A DNA stretch of 64,000 bases, from positions 1,240,001 through 1,304,000 of the forward strand of contig NZ_CP093366.1 in assembly GCF_023380265.1 (NCBI RefSeq), written 5' to 3'. A program made the translations under genes and the position numbers. How positions within the stretch are numbered: the stretch's first letter is position 1; each line of letters starts with the position of its first letter. This document shows, in pieces, positions 1-12,366 of this stretch. The notes beneath the pieces were generated by a model. That model did not search any database. It was not told the DNA's origin and was given only the letters and a program-made list of their open reading frames with translations. The DNA comes from Bombilactobacillus folatiphilus (GTDB lineage: Bacteria; Bacillota; Bacilli; Lactobacillales; Lactobacillaceae).

Positions 1-27
1 ATCATAATCATTTTACGTTTAGATAAT

Positions 28-2136
28 TCAAGCCAAATTTTTTTGAACTCGCCCCAATTTGTTTTTTTTCAATTTGACAGTTACTGGAGTAGTCCGCTTA
101 TTTTGATCACGAACTTTATCAGCTCCAACTTTAATCTTATTCTTTAATTCAGGATAAAGTTCAAGAAAAGCATCATAACCCGATAATGTTTGATCATTAA
201 GCTCTACAGAATCACGAAAATCATTCGAACGCGTTATTACCCCATGTTGATCCAGATCGTTTAACAAAGCATCTTCAGTAAAGCTAGGGTCATCTTTTTG
301 CCTTAATTTCACCGTTTCGTTAATCATTTCATCAGTCAATTTCTTATGATCTAACTTTATCTCTGCTTGCGAATTAATTTCGCCTACCAATTTCTGAGCA
401 AAATCCTTTTCATCATAGCCAATTAAAAACGACAATCGACTAGGAAACTCTGTTTGAGACAAACGATGACCAAATTCATCAACGGGTAAGCGCAAGCCGC
501 GACCAACTTCTTGAATTTTACTAATTTCTGAGCCAGAAGTTCGCAATTTTGCAATAACAAAGACATTGGGATTATCCCAACCTTCACGCAATGTCCATTT
601 AGAAAATAGAAAACGCCTAGTGATCCAATTACCAGCTTTATCCTTAAAACTTAGTAATTTTTCTTTGTTGACTAAAATGTCATCTACTTCAGCTTGAATC
701 GCTTCATCCCCACTACCACGATCCTCACTAAAGTAGCCAGCATACACGCTTTGTTCATCAGCCTGTAAATCATGTAAAGTTGCCTTCAAAAAGCTCAAGT
801 ATTCACGTTCACGATCATTAATAGACATTTCATACTTTTTAATTAGGGTAGTCAACTTCTTAGTCAATAACTTTTCAAAGTGTTCAGCTAGCCAGCCCTT
901 ATGGCCATCATTTCCACGAAAGCTTCTGATATCATCAATGAAGAACAAAGACAAAGTCTTAACTTTTGGTGCTGTGTAGCTACTATCATGCCGCATAAAA
1001 TTAGCTTCTTCAGCCTTAAAATGGCAATCGATTGCCTGAGCAATAATCTCATCTTGATAACTTTCGGAGAATGTTCCTGGGATTAATTCCATTCCTGGTT
1101 TAGCTTCCAAGCCATTAGAAAAAGTTTTCCCACCATCTGCGTTATAAATAATATCACCAGAAAAATCTTCATCAATACTAGATAAACTTTGTCCCTTTTC
1201 CAGTTCATATTCTTTGCTACTACCGTGCTTGGTCAAAGTTAATTTTTTAGCTACTGCTGACTTAATCTTATAACGATTATTGGCTTGTTCCTCTGTTATT
1301 TCTGGATAATAAATATCAACCCCTTTAACTAGCCCTTGATTGAAGCTATCTATCGCATTCAGATTATACTGCGGCTTTCCTCGATAGTAATCAGTCTTTA
1401 TAATTTTATTTTTACCTTTACCACTAGTTATCTGAGGAAAAGTTGCACCATAACGGACAATTAATTGAGGCTTCATCTCTTCAATTGACTTATAAGTAAC
1501 CTTATCGCGTGAAAAGCGATGTGGTTCATCAATAATAATTACTGGACGTGTTGCCGCAATGGCTTTAATCGGATTCGTTTCACCACCAAGTAAAGTTTGG
1601 TCATAATCGCTCTTATGCATTCCTGAATTTTTACTCAACATGCCGGAGTTAATCAACAATACTTGGATTTGATTAACATTTTGCCTAGTAGCTTCAATGA
1701 ATTCACTTAATTGAGCTGGAAAATTTTTACGTCCAGATTTTCGAGCTCGAAAATCACCTGCATTAATTTCATTTAACTGAATAGTTACATTCTCATAGCC
1801 AGGAATACCTGAAAAATACTGTCTTGCATAATCACTGGTAATAAAATTCTTGGTACCTTCCTTGATACTTGGTGTAGGAACAACAATAACAAATTTAAAA
1901 ATACCCTGCTTATGCATTTCATACATCATTTGGGTATAGACAAAGGTCTTACCAGTTCCCGTTTCCATTTTAATATCAATGTAATCTCGTTCGTTATAAG
2001 CACCTTTAATAATCGGATTAGCATAAATATAATTGGCATCAGGGTCTTGACTATACTCATCAACACCTGCAAATTCTTTATCAATTGCTTTAACGGCAGC
2101 AACTTGATGGGGCAAACGTTCTAATTGGATTTTCAT
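28..2136 (-). CDS. res: Type III restriction enzyme Res subunit, frame broken near the 3' end
   Basis: Helicase/nuclease subunit of a Type III restriction-modification system: ATP-driven translocation along DNA, with cleavage together with the Mod subunit. Walker A METGTGKT is at residues 57-64, the DEAD-like box IIIDEPHRF near 200-208 and motif VI (VGRGLRLP) near 548. The frame ends at residue 702, before the PD-(D/E)xK nuclease domain that the other Res in this window (990 aa) carries. At the C-terminus an A8 run (plus-strand T8, 62-69) shifts the frame; with seven A's the reading continues as [18 protein letters not shown] and runs open off the left edge, matching typical Res sequence. So either the gene is off or decayed, or the base call is wrong. 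It lies 1 bp downstream of mod. Confidence 0.85.
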   Translation of the reverse strand: MKIQLERLPHQVAAVKAIDKEFAGVDEYSQDPDANYIYANPIIKGAYNERDYIDIKMETGTGKTFVYTQMMYEMHKQGIFKFVIVVPTPSIKEGTKNFITSDYARQYFSGIPGYENVTIQLNEINAGDFRARKSGRKNFPAQLSEFIEATRQNVNQIQVLLINSGMLSKNSGMHKSDYDQTLLGGETNPIKAIAATRPVIIIDEPHRFSRDKVTYKSIEEMKPQLIVRYGATFPQITSGKGKNKIIKTDYYRGKPQYNLNAIDSFNQGLVKGVDIYYPEITEEQANNRYKIKSAVAKKLTLTKHGSSKEYELEKGQSLSSIDEDFSGDIIYNADGGKTFSNGLEAKPGMELIPGTFSESYQDEIIAQAIDCHFKAEEANFMRHDSSYTAPKVKTLSLFFIDDIRSFRGNDGHKGWLAEHFEKLLTKKLTTLIKKYEMSINDREREYLSFLKATLHDLQADEQSVYAGYFSEDRGSGDEAIQAEVDDILVNKEKLLSFKDKAGNWITRRFLFSKWTLREGWDNPNVFVIAKLRTSGSEISKIQEVGRGLRLPVDEFGHRLSQTEFPSRLSFLIGYDEKDFAQKLVGEINSQAEIKLDHKKLTDEMINETVKLRQKDDPSFTEDALLNDLDQHGVITRSNDFRDSVELNDQTLSGYDAFLELYPELKNKIKVGADKVRDQNKRTTPVTVKLKKNKLGRVQKNLA

Positions 2137-2137
2137 T

Positions 2138-4204
2138 CTAGTACCTCTTATATAAAGTAACTGCTGGATCTAAATTCTTCAATCCATTGTCTATTTCACG
2201 TAAATCTGCCACATTAAAAGAATACCCAAATAAGATAACTGTTGTGACATGTAATTCATGATTACCTATTTTATTCAATAAATCTTTAGTTGCGGCGCTA
2301 TTCCACCCATCATGGATTAAATATAAACGATTATCAACTAGGCGTGCTGTATAATCAGCTAATTTAATTGGTTGAATTTCCACATCTAATGAATAACCAT
2401 CCTTAAGTAAATAAGTCGTTAAAATGGTTTGTTCACCGGTTGTGCTACTGGGAACGCCTAATTTTTCACTTGAAAATGAATCCAGCATATCTGTGAACAA
2501 TTCTGTTGTCTTAGGATCAAAGTCTTCAATACTTTCTAACGTTGGCTTAGTTGGTTTGACTACACGGTAATGTTTAAAACTTCCATCAAAATCTGCGGGT
2601 AAAGTTAAACCATGATCTTCACGAATTTTGCTTTCAGCACGACGAATGCGTTCACGACTTATTTCATCAATTGATCTAAACCCAGCATCATAGGCAGCTT
2701 TACCACCTTTAGTTGGTTCTTCTTTACCATTTTTGTTAACGTGGTAAGTTTTTTCAGGTAGTTGCACCATAATAAACTTACGATGGCCGCCATCTTCAGC
2801 ATTAAGCTGCATAACAGCATCAGCAGTGGTTGCAGAACCAGCAAAAAAGTCTAAGACTATAGAATTTGTGTTACCAAGCATTTTTAATAATTGATATATA
2901 AGTCTAACCGGCTTTTTACCATTAGAAAATTGAACTCCCCCTTCCTTAGATATATTACCCATATCAATATAAAAGCCTTTCCACCAATTTCCACGTATTT
3001 TTCTTAGACCTTCACTATGTTCATAATCATCCGCTATCCCCCAAGAATCTTTCAATCTTAGTAGCTGCTTTATATTACCGTTAGAATCCTTAGTTAGTAA
3101 ATATCGTCTACCTGCATGAATTTCTGCAATCCAAAATCCAGTATTCAAATTAGAATTAGATTTTGAATTACCTACTTTATCAGAGCGAACAATGTTTGCG
3201 AGATGAGAGCGAACAATGTTTGCGAGATGAGAGCGAACAAACATTACAAAATCATCACTTTTTTCATAAGCTTCTGCCAAAGTTAATGGCTTTTTATTAT
3301 TCATGTCTTTAGGAAAATGAAAATTATAAACCTCACTTAACTGACAAATTTCTCCATTATCTTTAGCATACAGAGAATAGTGTTCGTCGTATTTTGCTCT
3401 ATGATCATAAATTGGTACTTTAGCTATATTTCTTCTTCCATTTTTCGTATAACATAATACATACTCCGCATTTTTAACAATATTACCCATTTGTGCAGCT
3501 TTAACTTTCATTCCCTGTGTAGTACTCATTTGACAATGGATAGTAGCTGCTAAATTATCTTCTCCAAACAACTCATTCATAAGCAATGACAAATTTGCTT
3601 GCTCATTATCATCAATCGAAATAAAAATAACTCCATCATCTGACAACAATTTTTTAGCCAATGCCAATCTTGGATACATAAACGTTAGCCAAGCTGAATG
3701 ACTAGACTTACCTTGAATCGATTTTAATCGCTCAACTTCTTCATCATCTAAGCCAAACATTTCTTTTAACTTGTCATCTGAATATTCAAAGTTATCAGGA
3801 TACACAAAATCACCGTTACCCGTGTTGTATGGTGGATCAATATATATCACATCAATCTTACCAGCATAAGCTGTTTGCAAATGCCGTAAAACTTCTAAAT
3901 TATCACCAGTGAAAAATAAATTTTTACTGTCTTTACCTTCACCCTGATTTTGCTTCTCATCAGGTACAATCACTGTTGATGGCAATTCACCAACTTGTCG
4001 TCTAGCATAATCCTTACCAATGAAATTGAGTTGATAGCCATCTTTTAATTCATCAATATTATTTTGCTTTAACTCACCACGCAATTTATCTAAGTCAAAC
4101 TCATCATCCTTAGTAAAATATTCCGGCAAGACTGCTTTTAAATGTTGCAATGCCGCCGAATTGGGTTTTACATTATCGTTATACTTTTCATTATACGTTT
4201 TCAT
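2138..4204 (-). CDS. mod: Type III DNA adenine methyltransferase, Mod subunit (first system)
   Basis: Methylates adenine N6 at the recognition site and supplies specificity to Res. Motif IV DPPYNTG is at residues 123-129 and the AdoMet-binding motif I ([14 protein letters not shown]) near 451-464; this order (IV before I) is the beta class used by Type III Mod proteins. The roughly 270 residues between them include the target recognition domain. At residues 322-340 lies an in-frame direct repeat (VRSHLANI twice plus VRS). At 688 aa the length is normal for the family. The res gene begins 1 bp after its stop, so the two are co-transcribed and probably translationally coupled. No large defect seen. 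Confidence 0.93.
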   Translation of the reverse strand: MKTYNEKYNDNVKPNSAALQHLKAVLPEYFTKDDEFDLDKLRGELKQNNIDELKDGYQLNFIGKDYARRQVGELPSTVIVPDEKQNQGEGKDSKNLFFTGDNLEVLRHLQTAYAGKIDVIYIDPPYNTGNGDFVYPDNFEYSDDKLKEMFGLDDEEVERLKSIQGKSSHSAWLTFMYPRLALAKKLLSDDGVIFISIDDNEQANLSLLMNELFGEDNLAATIHCQMSTTQGMKVKAAQMGNIVKNAEYVLCYTKNGRRNIAKVPIYDHRAKYDEHYSLYAKDNGEICQLSEVYNFHFPKDMNNKKPLTLAEAYEKSDDFVMFVRSHLANIVRSHLANIVRSDKVGNSKSNSNLNTGFWIAEIHAGRRYLLTKDSNGNIKQLLRLKDSWGIADDYEHSEGLRKIRGNWWKGFYIDMGNISKEGGVQFSNGKKPVRLIYQLLKMLGNTNSIVLDFFAGSATTADAVMQLNAEDGGHRKFIMVQLPEKTYHVNKNGKEEPTKGGKAAYDAGFRSIDEISRERIRRAESKIREDHGLTLPADFDGSFKHYRVVKPTKPTLESIEDFDPKTTELFTDMLDSFSSEKLGVPSSTTGEQTILTTYLLKDGYSLDVEIQPIKLADYTARLVDNRLYLIHDGWNSAATKDLLNKIGNHELHVTTVILFGYSFNVADLREIDNGLKNLDPAVTLYKRY
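3183..3240 (-). repeat. 24-bp in-frame direct repeat in mod
   Basis: Two perfect copies of a 24-bp unit plus a 10-bp partial third copy. Each unit encodes VRSHLANI, so gain or loss of a copy keeps the frame and changes the protein by 8 residues. It sits in the variable region between the two catalytic motifs. Confidence 0.9.
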
Positions 4205-4591
4205 ACTTTACCTTCTATTTAGTCTAATGACTAAAATCAATTTCAGTTTAATTTTTATATTAATTATACTCCAACCTTAAGTTATTAATTCGTCATCTTA
4301 AAAAAGCTAATACTATTAATACCACACAACCATAATACCTACCCACAGTGCACAACTAGCTCTAAAGACAACAATAGAATAAAACTTCTGGCAGTTGATA
4401 ACAGGTTAATTTTATTAAGATTAATGGCATGTTACAAGTTCTATTCAAGTAAAATATAAAATTTTAAATAGAAATTCAAAACGAAGATTGTATAAACCAG
4501 TTTACGATAAACATAGGTTTATTTATACTTCAGAAGACGCAATTAACCTTCGATACGATACTAGCAACAAATATAAGAGAAGGTCTAAAAT
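4205..4591. other. AT-rich intergenic region between divergent mod and toxin-antitoxin genes
   Basis: I see no coding sequence here. A TATAAT box for the minus strand (4263-4268) lies about 60 bp before the mod start and is a plausible -10, with no clear -35. An inverted repeat (ATAAACC at 4492-4498 and GGTTTAT at 4516-4522) lies ahead of the antitoxin and could be an operator, because RelB/CopG-type antitoxins usually bind palindromes in their own promoter. That role is inference. Confidence 0.4.
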
Positions 4592-4807
4592 ACCAAATCC
4601 ACCACCATCCGTTTCGATAAAGATATTTTAAATCTAATTCATAAACAGGCTGATCTTGATGGTCAAACCTCAACTGAGTTCATGCGTAACGCTGTTTTAG
4701 AAAAGCTGGAAGATAGTCTTGATTACCAAGATGCGGTCACAAATATCCGCGAATCTAATGGACAAAATGTATCTAGAGAATGCGTTAAAAAACAGCTGGG
4801 CCTATAA
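4592..4807 (+). pseudogene. RelB/ribbon-helix-helix-type antitoxin, start codon missing
   Basis: An open frame of 71 codons begins KSTTIRFDKDILNLI and ends VKKQLGL, 2 bp before the toxin ATG. The N-terminal pattern TTIRFDKDI is typical of ribbon-helix-helix antitoxins paired with RelE toxins. An in-frame TAA at 4586-4588 closes the frame upstream, and no ATG, GTG or TTG lies between it and the conserved start of the protein. A good ribosome site (AGAGAAGG, 4577-4583) sits where a start would be expected around 4589. The first in-frame ATG (4682) would remove the DNA-binding strand. Either the start codon is lost or a rare codon such as ATT or ATC is used. Confidence 0.6.
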
Positions 4808-4809
4808 TA

Positions 4810-5088
4810 ATGAAATATACTTGGTCGTTCAATCAAAAAGCCCTTAAAAATTTTCAAAGGGACCTTGATAAACCTGTGCAGCGACACATTATCAATTGGC
4901 TCGATAAACATATTGAGGGATCTGATAATCCTCGTATCTGGGGAAAAGCTTTAGAAGGTGAACTGGGAACTCTATGGCTACATCGCGTTGGAAGTTATCG
5001 AATTATCGCTGATATTCAAGATAAAATTTTCACGGTCATTGTCGTCAAAGCAGGTAAAAGAAATGATGTTTACAAACGAAAAAGATGA
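4810..5088 (+). CDS. RelE/ParE-family toxin
   Basis: A 92-residue basic protein with the RelE-superfamily layout: an N-terminal helical part (FNQKALKNFQRDL), the strand LWLHRVGSYRIIADIQD in the middle and a C-terminal IVVKAGKRNDVYKRK. Family members are mRNA interferases acting at the ribosome, neutralised by the upstream antitoxin; some relatives instead target gyrase. It starts with ATG 2 bp after the antitoxin stop, the usual arrangement. The plus orientation is opposite to the flanking restriction genes. Because the antitoxin frame lacks a start codon, this toxin may be poorly expressed or inactive, although its own frame looks intact. Confidence 0.8.
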   Translation: MKYTWSFNQKALKNFQRDLDKPVQRHIINWLDKHIEGSDNPRIWGKALEGELGTLWLHRVGSYRIIADIQDKIFTVIVVKAGKRNDVYKRKR

Positions 5089-5123
5089 AGGATTACTAAA
5101 ACATTATATCAATTTCTCCAAGG

Positions 5124-5158
5124 CCAGATTCCGATGTTATGTCGAAGTCTGGTCTTTT
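5124..5158 (+). terminator. Terminator of the toxin-antitoxin operon
   Basis: An 11-bp imperfect hairpin (arms beginning CCAGATT and ending AGTCTGG) followed by TCTTTTAGTTT, 35 bp past the toxin stop. Confidence 0.6.
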
Positions 5159-5403
5159 AGTTTATACCGAATTCGTTCACTTCTTTATTTCCTTGATGAG
5201 ATGCTTAATTAAATCAACCTTAGCTGACATTCTGGACGAATAGGGCCATCGGTCTATCATGTTTGGCTTTGACACCTAAATCTCAAGTCTGATAAGAACG
5301 TTTTGGTTTAAACTTAAGACTTATCTTTTTGTTTTGTACCACAATGCTCAACTAGGTATCAAGACATTTAAAAAGTCTTGCAAATAAATAAATAATCATT
5401 AAA
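5159..5403. other. Non-coding gap with a second hairpin
   Basis: No convincing gene. A hairpin at 5285-5322 (AAGTCT and TAAG pairing with CTTA and AGACTT) followed by ATCTTTTTGTTTTG resembles a plus-strand terminator, possibly a leftover of a lost gene. Confidence 0.3.
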
Positions 5404-5445
5404 AAACTAAAGCTCTCGAATTTTTAAATTCAAGAGCTTTAGTTT
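5404..5445 (-). terminator. Terminator of the helicase-DUF4391-mod-mod-res operon
   Basis: A 13-bp perfect stem (AAACTAAAGCTCT with AGAGCTTTAGTTT) flanked by A and T runs on both sides, starting 24 bp after the res stop. It can work in both directions. Confidence 0.8.
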
Positions 5446-5468
5446 TTAAATACTCATAAGTGGCAACC

Positions 5469-8441
5469 TTATTCTCTGATATCTTTTTCTTCTGTTGCCT
5501 TTTTAAACGTAATCCCCGTATCAAGAGCTGCAAAATGTTTTTTACCAGCTGCAATTTTTTCAGACTCACGCGGACGTAATTCATCAAAATTAATATTGCC
5601 TTTTGTCTCGACAATAAAGTATAAATGCTGTTCACCAGCTTTTTCATATAAAATCGCCCAGTCAGGATTGTATGAACCTAAAGGAGTACGAATTTTAAAC
5701 CAGTCAGGTAATTTCATGTAAAACCGAACACCATCATCTTTTTCAGCATCTTCAGCAAACCTTTTCTCCACATCAGAGTCAGTCACAATATAATCAGTCA
5801 ATGTTTTATGCTTTGCAAGATCCACTTTAAAATCATGATTTTTATAAGCATTCAGCACTTCAGATGTAAATAATTTTTGATCGAATTGGTCACCGTTTTT
5901 ATAATACACAATTCCATCTACAATAAATTTATTTTTGACAGAATTAATTATATTAGTAGCCTGATCCATGTACGATAACGGATTATTTTTAAAACTATCT
6001 AAATTATCAACTTGCGTCAAAATTTTGACAATAGTTCGTCTAGTTAAGTTAGTCGAACTTTGCAAGTGAGTAACAATATCTGGCAATTGATAAGCTACTT
6101 GATACTTCAACTGATCTGCTCCTTCACTTACTTCACTAGTTTCTATACCAGCATTACCAATATCAAGTGTACCCTTTGAGTACGACAATGTTGCCCTAGT
6201 TGTTTGAATTGAATTAAGACCTTCTGAACTATTAACCACCTTATGAATAAACTTATCAGAGTTAAAATCAACTTTATAATTTGTCTTATATTTAATACGA
6301 TCCCATAACTCTTGAAAGTCAGAAGATAAGGCTTCTGGTTCAACAGTAACAGGTATTTTATCTGTAGCATTTTTAATATCGATTTTTTTGATATTATTTT
6401 GAGCAGCTGCTAAAATTTTGTCCGCAATTGGTTGAAATTCTTCTGAAAGGTTGATTTGTTGGTCATTAATCGCTTTTTTTAAGCTACCAGTTGCTCTACC
6501 CTGCTTCGTAATATAATCTTTTTGCTTTAACTCGGTAAGTAATTGCTCTGCTTTAAGTTCACCGAGTACTTCTTCTTCATCAGTTACTGGGTCATATTTT
6601 AGCGGAATTATAGAGAAGGTGTCCGCAGTAAATATTCCAAAAGTTACACCATCTTCTTCATATTCACTTTGCAGCCCTTTAGCAAAATCTTCGTAGCTCT
6701 CATTTGCCATCACGGTTAAAGTATTCACGTCAAAACCAGGTACACGCTCGCCATCTTCATTGACAGCAATTCGCAGTCCGCGACCAATTTTCTGTCTTTT
6801 GGTAATTTCATCTTTATTTTCAATTAAAGTAGCTATTTGAAAGACATTTGGATTATCCCAGCCTTCTTTTAACGCCGAGTGTGAAAAAATAAAACGAATT
6901 TTATTGGCCTTAGCTGTATGATGTTTAGGATCATACATAGTCAAAAGTCCTTCTTTATCTTGCATAATGGTTTCGTAAGTCGACTCGTCAGCCTTACTTT
7001 CACCCTTAGTGCTGTTCTTTAATTTTCCTTTGCCATCTTTTGAAAAGTAACCATCATGCACTTCAGCAGTAGGAACATCATAATCATTTAATTCTCTATA
7101 CCTTGGTAGTGAAATTAAATGATTATACTCCTCTTGAAAAATTTTAGCATACCGACCAGGAACGGCATTACCGTCCTTATCGTAGGTGCGATAATTTTCA
7201 ACCTTATCTAAAAAGATTAGGCTCAATACTTTAATTCTTTTGCAAGCTTTTTTAAAAGTTAATTCCTTTTCCAAGTGCTCTTCAATTGTCTTAGCAATTT
7301 GCATCTGCTTAATTTGCTCGTCTTCTAATGTGGCTGATGACAAAGTTATCTTGTCTGGTGTACCTGAAAAGTACACCGCTTCTGCACCAGGCGTCCCGTC
7401 AATATCTTCAACCGAACCCATATTGTCGTATGCTTCTAGTTTGGTCTTATTGAACAGATTGTCACCGCGTTTTAAAGTAATATCAGTCTTCTTAGCACCC
7501 ACTTTAGTTTTTTTATAAACCTCAACTTTAGCTGAAATACCATTTTTACCTGTTTTGACACTTTTTAGTTTTAAATGATCACGATTGCCATTTTCATCAA
7601 CTTCAAGACTAGAAACTTCAATTTGTTTAACTAGTTGCTGGTTATAAGCATCAACGGCATTCAAGCGGTAAATTGTTGGATAGGATTTATCACGGTGAGT
7701 CGCTGAATAACGAAAACCAATTGCTGGATTAAGTTTGTTAATAGCATCTTTAGCAGTCGGTGTATTATCAACTGATTGCGGCTCATCAATGATCAAAATA
7801 GGTCTAGTTTCGGCCACCATATCAATTGGCTTTACGCCAGATAATTGGTCATTTTCATTATTCATTACATTACTATTCTTATTAAAGGCTTGAATAGTAG
7901 TAACCATGATATCGATCGAATTAGCAGATGCAAATGTCCGTATGCGATTTAATTTGCTGCTGTCAAATACAAATAAATCATAAACGACTGCATCATATTG
8001 CTTACGGAAATATTCTTTAGTAATGTTAAAAGTCTTTAACACACCTTCGCGAATAGCCACACTAGGAACAACAATGACAAACTTTTTGAAACCATACTTT
8101 TTATTCAATTCCAGAATGGTTTTTAAATAAACAAAAGTTTTCCCAGTTCCAGTTTCCATTTCAATATTAAATTGTGGAAAATGCTCATTCTTACCATATA
8201 AATTCTTACTAGGAGCAATATTGTTTTTTAACTGAACTTGGTTAACATTATGCAGCATTGTTTCATCATCAATTATAATGTGATTACCAATTCCAATGCC
8301 ATCTTCTGACAAAAAATCAATTTCAGGGGACGTATCCGACACAGTAAAATTCAATTCTTTAACGAATTGCCCATTTAACACATTCACCGCTGCATTGACA
8401 GCTTGCGTTTGATAGTCTAACGTATCAAATTTTATTTTCAC
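5469..8441 (-). CDS. res: Type III restriction enzyme Res subunit (second system)
   Basis: Full-length 990-aa Res protein. Walker A METGTGKT at 95-102, the motif II box LIIDEPQS near 215-222 and motif VI (KIGRGLRI) near 551-558 make an intact SF2 helicase core. The C-terminal nuclease signature is visible as YNPDW near 925-929 and FIVETKG near 943-949, that is PD...ExK. The start is GTG, 20 bp after the mod stop, with an AAGGA further upstream. It is the last gene of the operon before the terminator at 5404. It presumably serves the phase-variable Mod immediately upstream, so restriction should depend on that Mod being on, as in other Type III systems where Res needs Mod. Confidence 0.93.
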   Translation of the reverse strand: MKIKFDTLDYQTQAVNAAVNVLNGQFVKELNFTVSDTSPEIDFLSEDGIGIGNHIIIDDETMLHNVNQVQLKNNIAPSKNLYGKNEHFPQFNIEMETGTGKTFVYLKTILELNKKYGFKKFVIVVPSVAIREGVLKTFNITKEYFRKQYDAVVYDLFVFDSSKLNRIRTFASANSIDIMVTTIQAFNKNSNVMNNENDQLSGVKPIDMVAETRPILIIDEPQSVDNTPTAKDAINKLNPAIGFRYSATHRDKSYPTIYRLNAVDAYNQQLVKQIEVSSLEVDENGNRDHLKLKSVKTGKNGISAKVEVYKKTKVGAKKTDITLKRGDNLFNKTKLEAYDNMGSVEDIDGTPGAEAVYFSGTPDKITLSSATLEDEQIKQMQIAKTIEEHLEKELTFKKACKRIKVLSLIFLDKVENYRTYDKDGNAVPGRYAKIFQEEYNHLISLPRYRELNDYDVPTAEVHDGYFSKDGKGKLKNSTKGESKADESTYETIMQDKEGLLTMYDPKHHTAKANKIRFIFSHSALKEGWDNPNVFQIATLIENKDEITKRQKIGRGLRIAVNEDGERVPGFDVNTLTVMANESYEDFAKGLQSEYEEDGVTFGIFTADTFSIIPLKYDPVTDEEEVLGELKAEQLLTELKQKDYITKQGRATGSLKKAINDQQINLSEEFQPIADKILAAAQNNIKKIDIKNATDKIPVTVEPEALSSDFQELWDRIKYKTNYKVDFNSDKFIHKVVNSSEGLNSIQTTRATLSYSKGTLDIGNAGIETSEVSEGADQLKYQVAYQLPDIVTHLQSSTNLTRRTIVKILTQVDNLDSFKNNPLSYMDQATNIINSVKNKFIVDGIVYYKNGDQFDQKLFTSEVLNAYKNHDFKVDLAKHKTLTDYIVTDSDVEKRFAEDAEKDDGVRFYMKLPDWFKIRTPLGSYNPDWAILYEKAGEQHLYFIVETKGNINFDELRPRESEKIAAGKKHFAALDTGITFKKATEEKDIRE

Positions 8442-8461
8442 AGCTCTATACCCTATCCTTA

Positions 8462-10408
<1,947 letters not shown>

Positions 10409-10438
10409 CAGTATCGTTTCCTTCTGTTTCTTGTCAAA

Positions 10439-11182
10439 TTATATTGATAAAATATTCTTATAATCTACACCATTGGCATTTAAAGTTTCAATCATATTAA
10501 GCTTATCATTATCACTTAAAAACCCAGTATCCTGTAAAACCACTGATACATCTTCCAAATCTTCTGCTTTAATTACTTCTATAATTCTATCAGCCACTTC
10601 CGTAGTAATATTCGTACCCAGGACGATAAACAAAGCACCATAGGCAATTTTATAAATATCTGTCTGTCCCAAAGTTTCCTTTTCGATTGGTAAAGTTAAC
10701 TCAAGGCCCTGTTTCAACATGATTTCGTAGACTAAATCATCGGTACCAGAACTGCCAATTAGATTATTTTCGCCTAGTTGCAACTGCTCAGCCAATTTAT
10801 CTGGATCAGTATTCCACTTGCGAATATTAGATTTGTCCAGTTCAAACACTTTAAAGCCAGTATCCAACTTATCCGCAAATAATGGATTCTCACTAATTAT
10901 CTTATAACCAGCACGCCGAATCCGTTCTTCAGCTATATCAGGTATAGTACAATAACCGTCTTTATAAGCTTCAGACTTCTCATCTAACTGTTCTGGCAAT
11001 TGCACCATGATAAACTTACGATTACCATCATCTTCTACATTTTGCTGCATAACAGCATGTGCCGTAGTCGCAGAACCTGAAAAAAAATCCAAAATAAGGG
11101 AATCAGATTCTGTGTAAAGTTGAATTGCTCTTTGTACTAACTTGATTGGCTTAGGATACGTAAAATATTTCTTACCACCCAT
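10439..11182 (-). pseudogene. mod: C-terminal half of an interrupted Type III Mod methyltransferase
   Basis: A 247-aa frame holding the AdoMet-binding motif (LDFFSGSATTAHAV, residues 29-42) and the conserved Mod C-terminus, closely similar to the C-terminal part of the neighbouring mod. It lies in the same frame as the N-terminal half upstream, separated only by TAG, GAA and TTA. A single base change of that TAG to CAG would restore a 627-aa Mod. The ATG here is preceded by TAGGAATTA, which includes the stop codon and might allow re-initiation. On its own this half lacks the DPPY catalytic motif. Confidence 0.85.
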
Positions 11183-11188
11183 TAATTC

Positions 11189-12322
11189 CTACAATTCTTG
11201 CGTTGCCGCTTGACTGTGTCCCACATCTTCATACTTCCAAATAGTCATTGGCGTTACACCAGTTTTACGTAATTCTGATTTAAACCGTTTCATACTAGGA
11301 ACAGCATCACCATTTTTTCCAAACCAAATTCGGTTGTCGGCGAGTCTGTCACGAAATGCATTTTGCGACAGACTCCAGCTTCTTCCCGCTGGAGGCTCCA
11401 CTACTCTCCCTGAGGGAGTCGTGACAGGGTAAATATTTGCTTCAATGGCGGGTCCAACAGACAAGTTATCTGCTTTCCAAACACCACGAGGATCATTGTC
11501 GGGATTTTGATAGCGATCATCGGCTGCACTGGTTCTAGGAATGCCATTAGTTTCAATCAAGCTCATATCGCGTCCATATATCAGTATATAATCATGACTA
11601 ACTGAAAAATTCTTTTTCAAATTAATTGGTGCATAAGCACGTTCCCAAATTACTTGTGCTAAAAAATTATTCTCACCAAAGATTTCATCTGCCATCTTTT
11701 TCAAATTGGCTTGTTCAGTGTCATCAATAGAGATAAAAATTACACCATCATCAGTTAACAAATTTCGCGCTAATTTCAATCTTGGATACATCATATTCAG
11801 CCAGTCAGTATGATAGCGACCACTGGATTCTGGATTAGTCTTTAATTTATTATTATCCCCATCTAATTGACCTGTCTGCTCCAAATAATTTTCCATCGAA
11901 TCATGAAAATTATCCTTATAAACAAAATCCTTGCCCGTATTATACGGTGGATCAATATATATCAGCTTAACTTTATTAGAATAAGACTTTTGCAAAATTT
12001 TCAAAACTTCAAGATTATCGCCTTCAATATATAGATTCTTCGTCTTATCCGAGTTTCTAGACTTTTCTTTATTAGGTTTGAGAGTTGCCGTAGTTGGTTT
12101 TTGCGCTAACTTCATTGAGTCTATCTTGCCATTCCAAGTAAAGTTATAACGTTCCGGATTGTCGTCAACTTGATCACCCAAAATATCCTTCAACTTATCC
12201 AGATCAATTTTTCCATCACTGGCAACTTCTGGTACATCTTGCACCAGTCGCTTAATTAAATCTGCTCGTAAATCAAGTGATTCTTTGGAAACACTATTTA
12301 ATGTCTGTCTGTTGTCTGTCAT
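11189..12322 (-). pseudogene. mod: N-terminal half of an interrupted Type III Mod methyltransferase
   Basis: A 377-aa frame with the conserved Mod N-terminus, DPPYNTG near residue 125 and most of a target recognition domain, ending at TAG (11189-11191) just before the motif I region. Immediately after the ATG it keeps a short, imperfect remnant of the tetranucleotide tract (TGTCTGTCTG, T, TGTCTGTC, 12302-12320), giving MTDNRQT. The first 165 residues are nearly the same as in the downstream phase-variable Mod but the recognition domain differs, so the two genes are a tandem duplication with different specificities. A short GC-rich stretch (about 11,340-11,430) within the recognition domain stands out. 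Nonsense mutation, readthrough or assembly error are all possible. Confidence 0.88.
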
Positions 12323-12366
12323 CAGTATCGTCTCCCTCTTTTTCTTGTCAAGCTAGATTGCTAAAG

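Noticed and set aside
3183..3240. CRISPR-like direct repeat
   Set aside because: Adjacent 24-bp copies without spacers, in frame within mod.
4810..5212. Overlapping frames 4723-4911 (minus) and 4958-5212 (plus) as separate genes
   Set aside because: Both are shadows of the RelE-like toxin in other frames, without ribosome sites.
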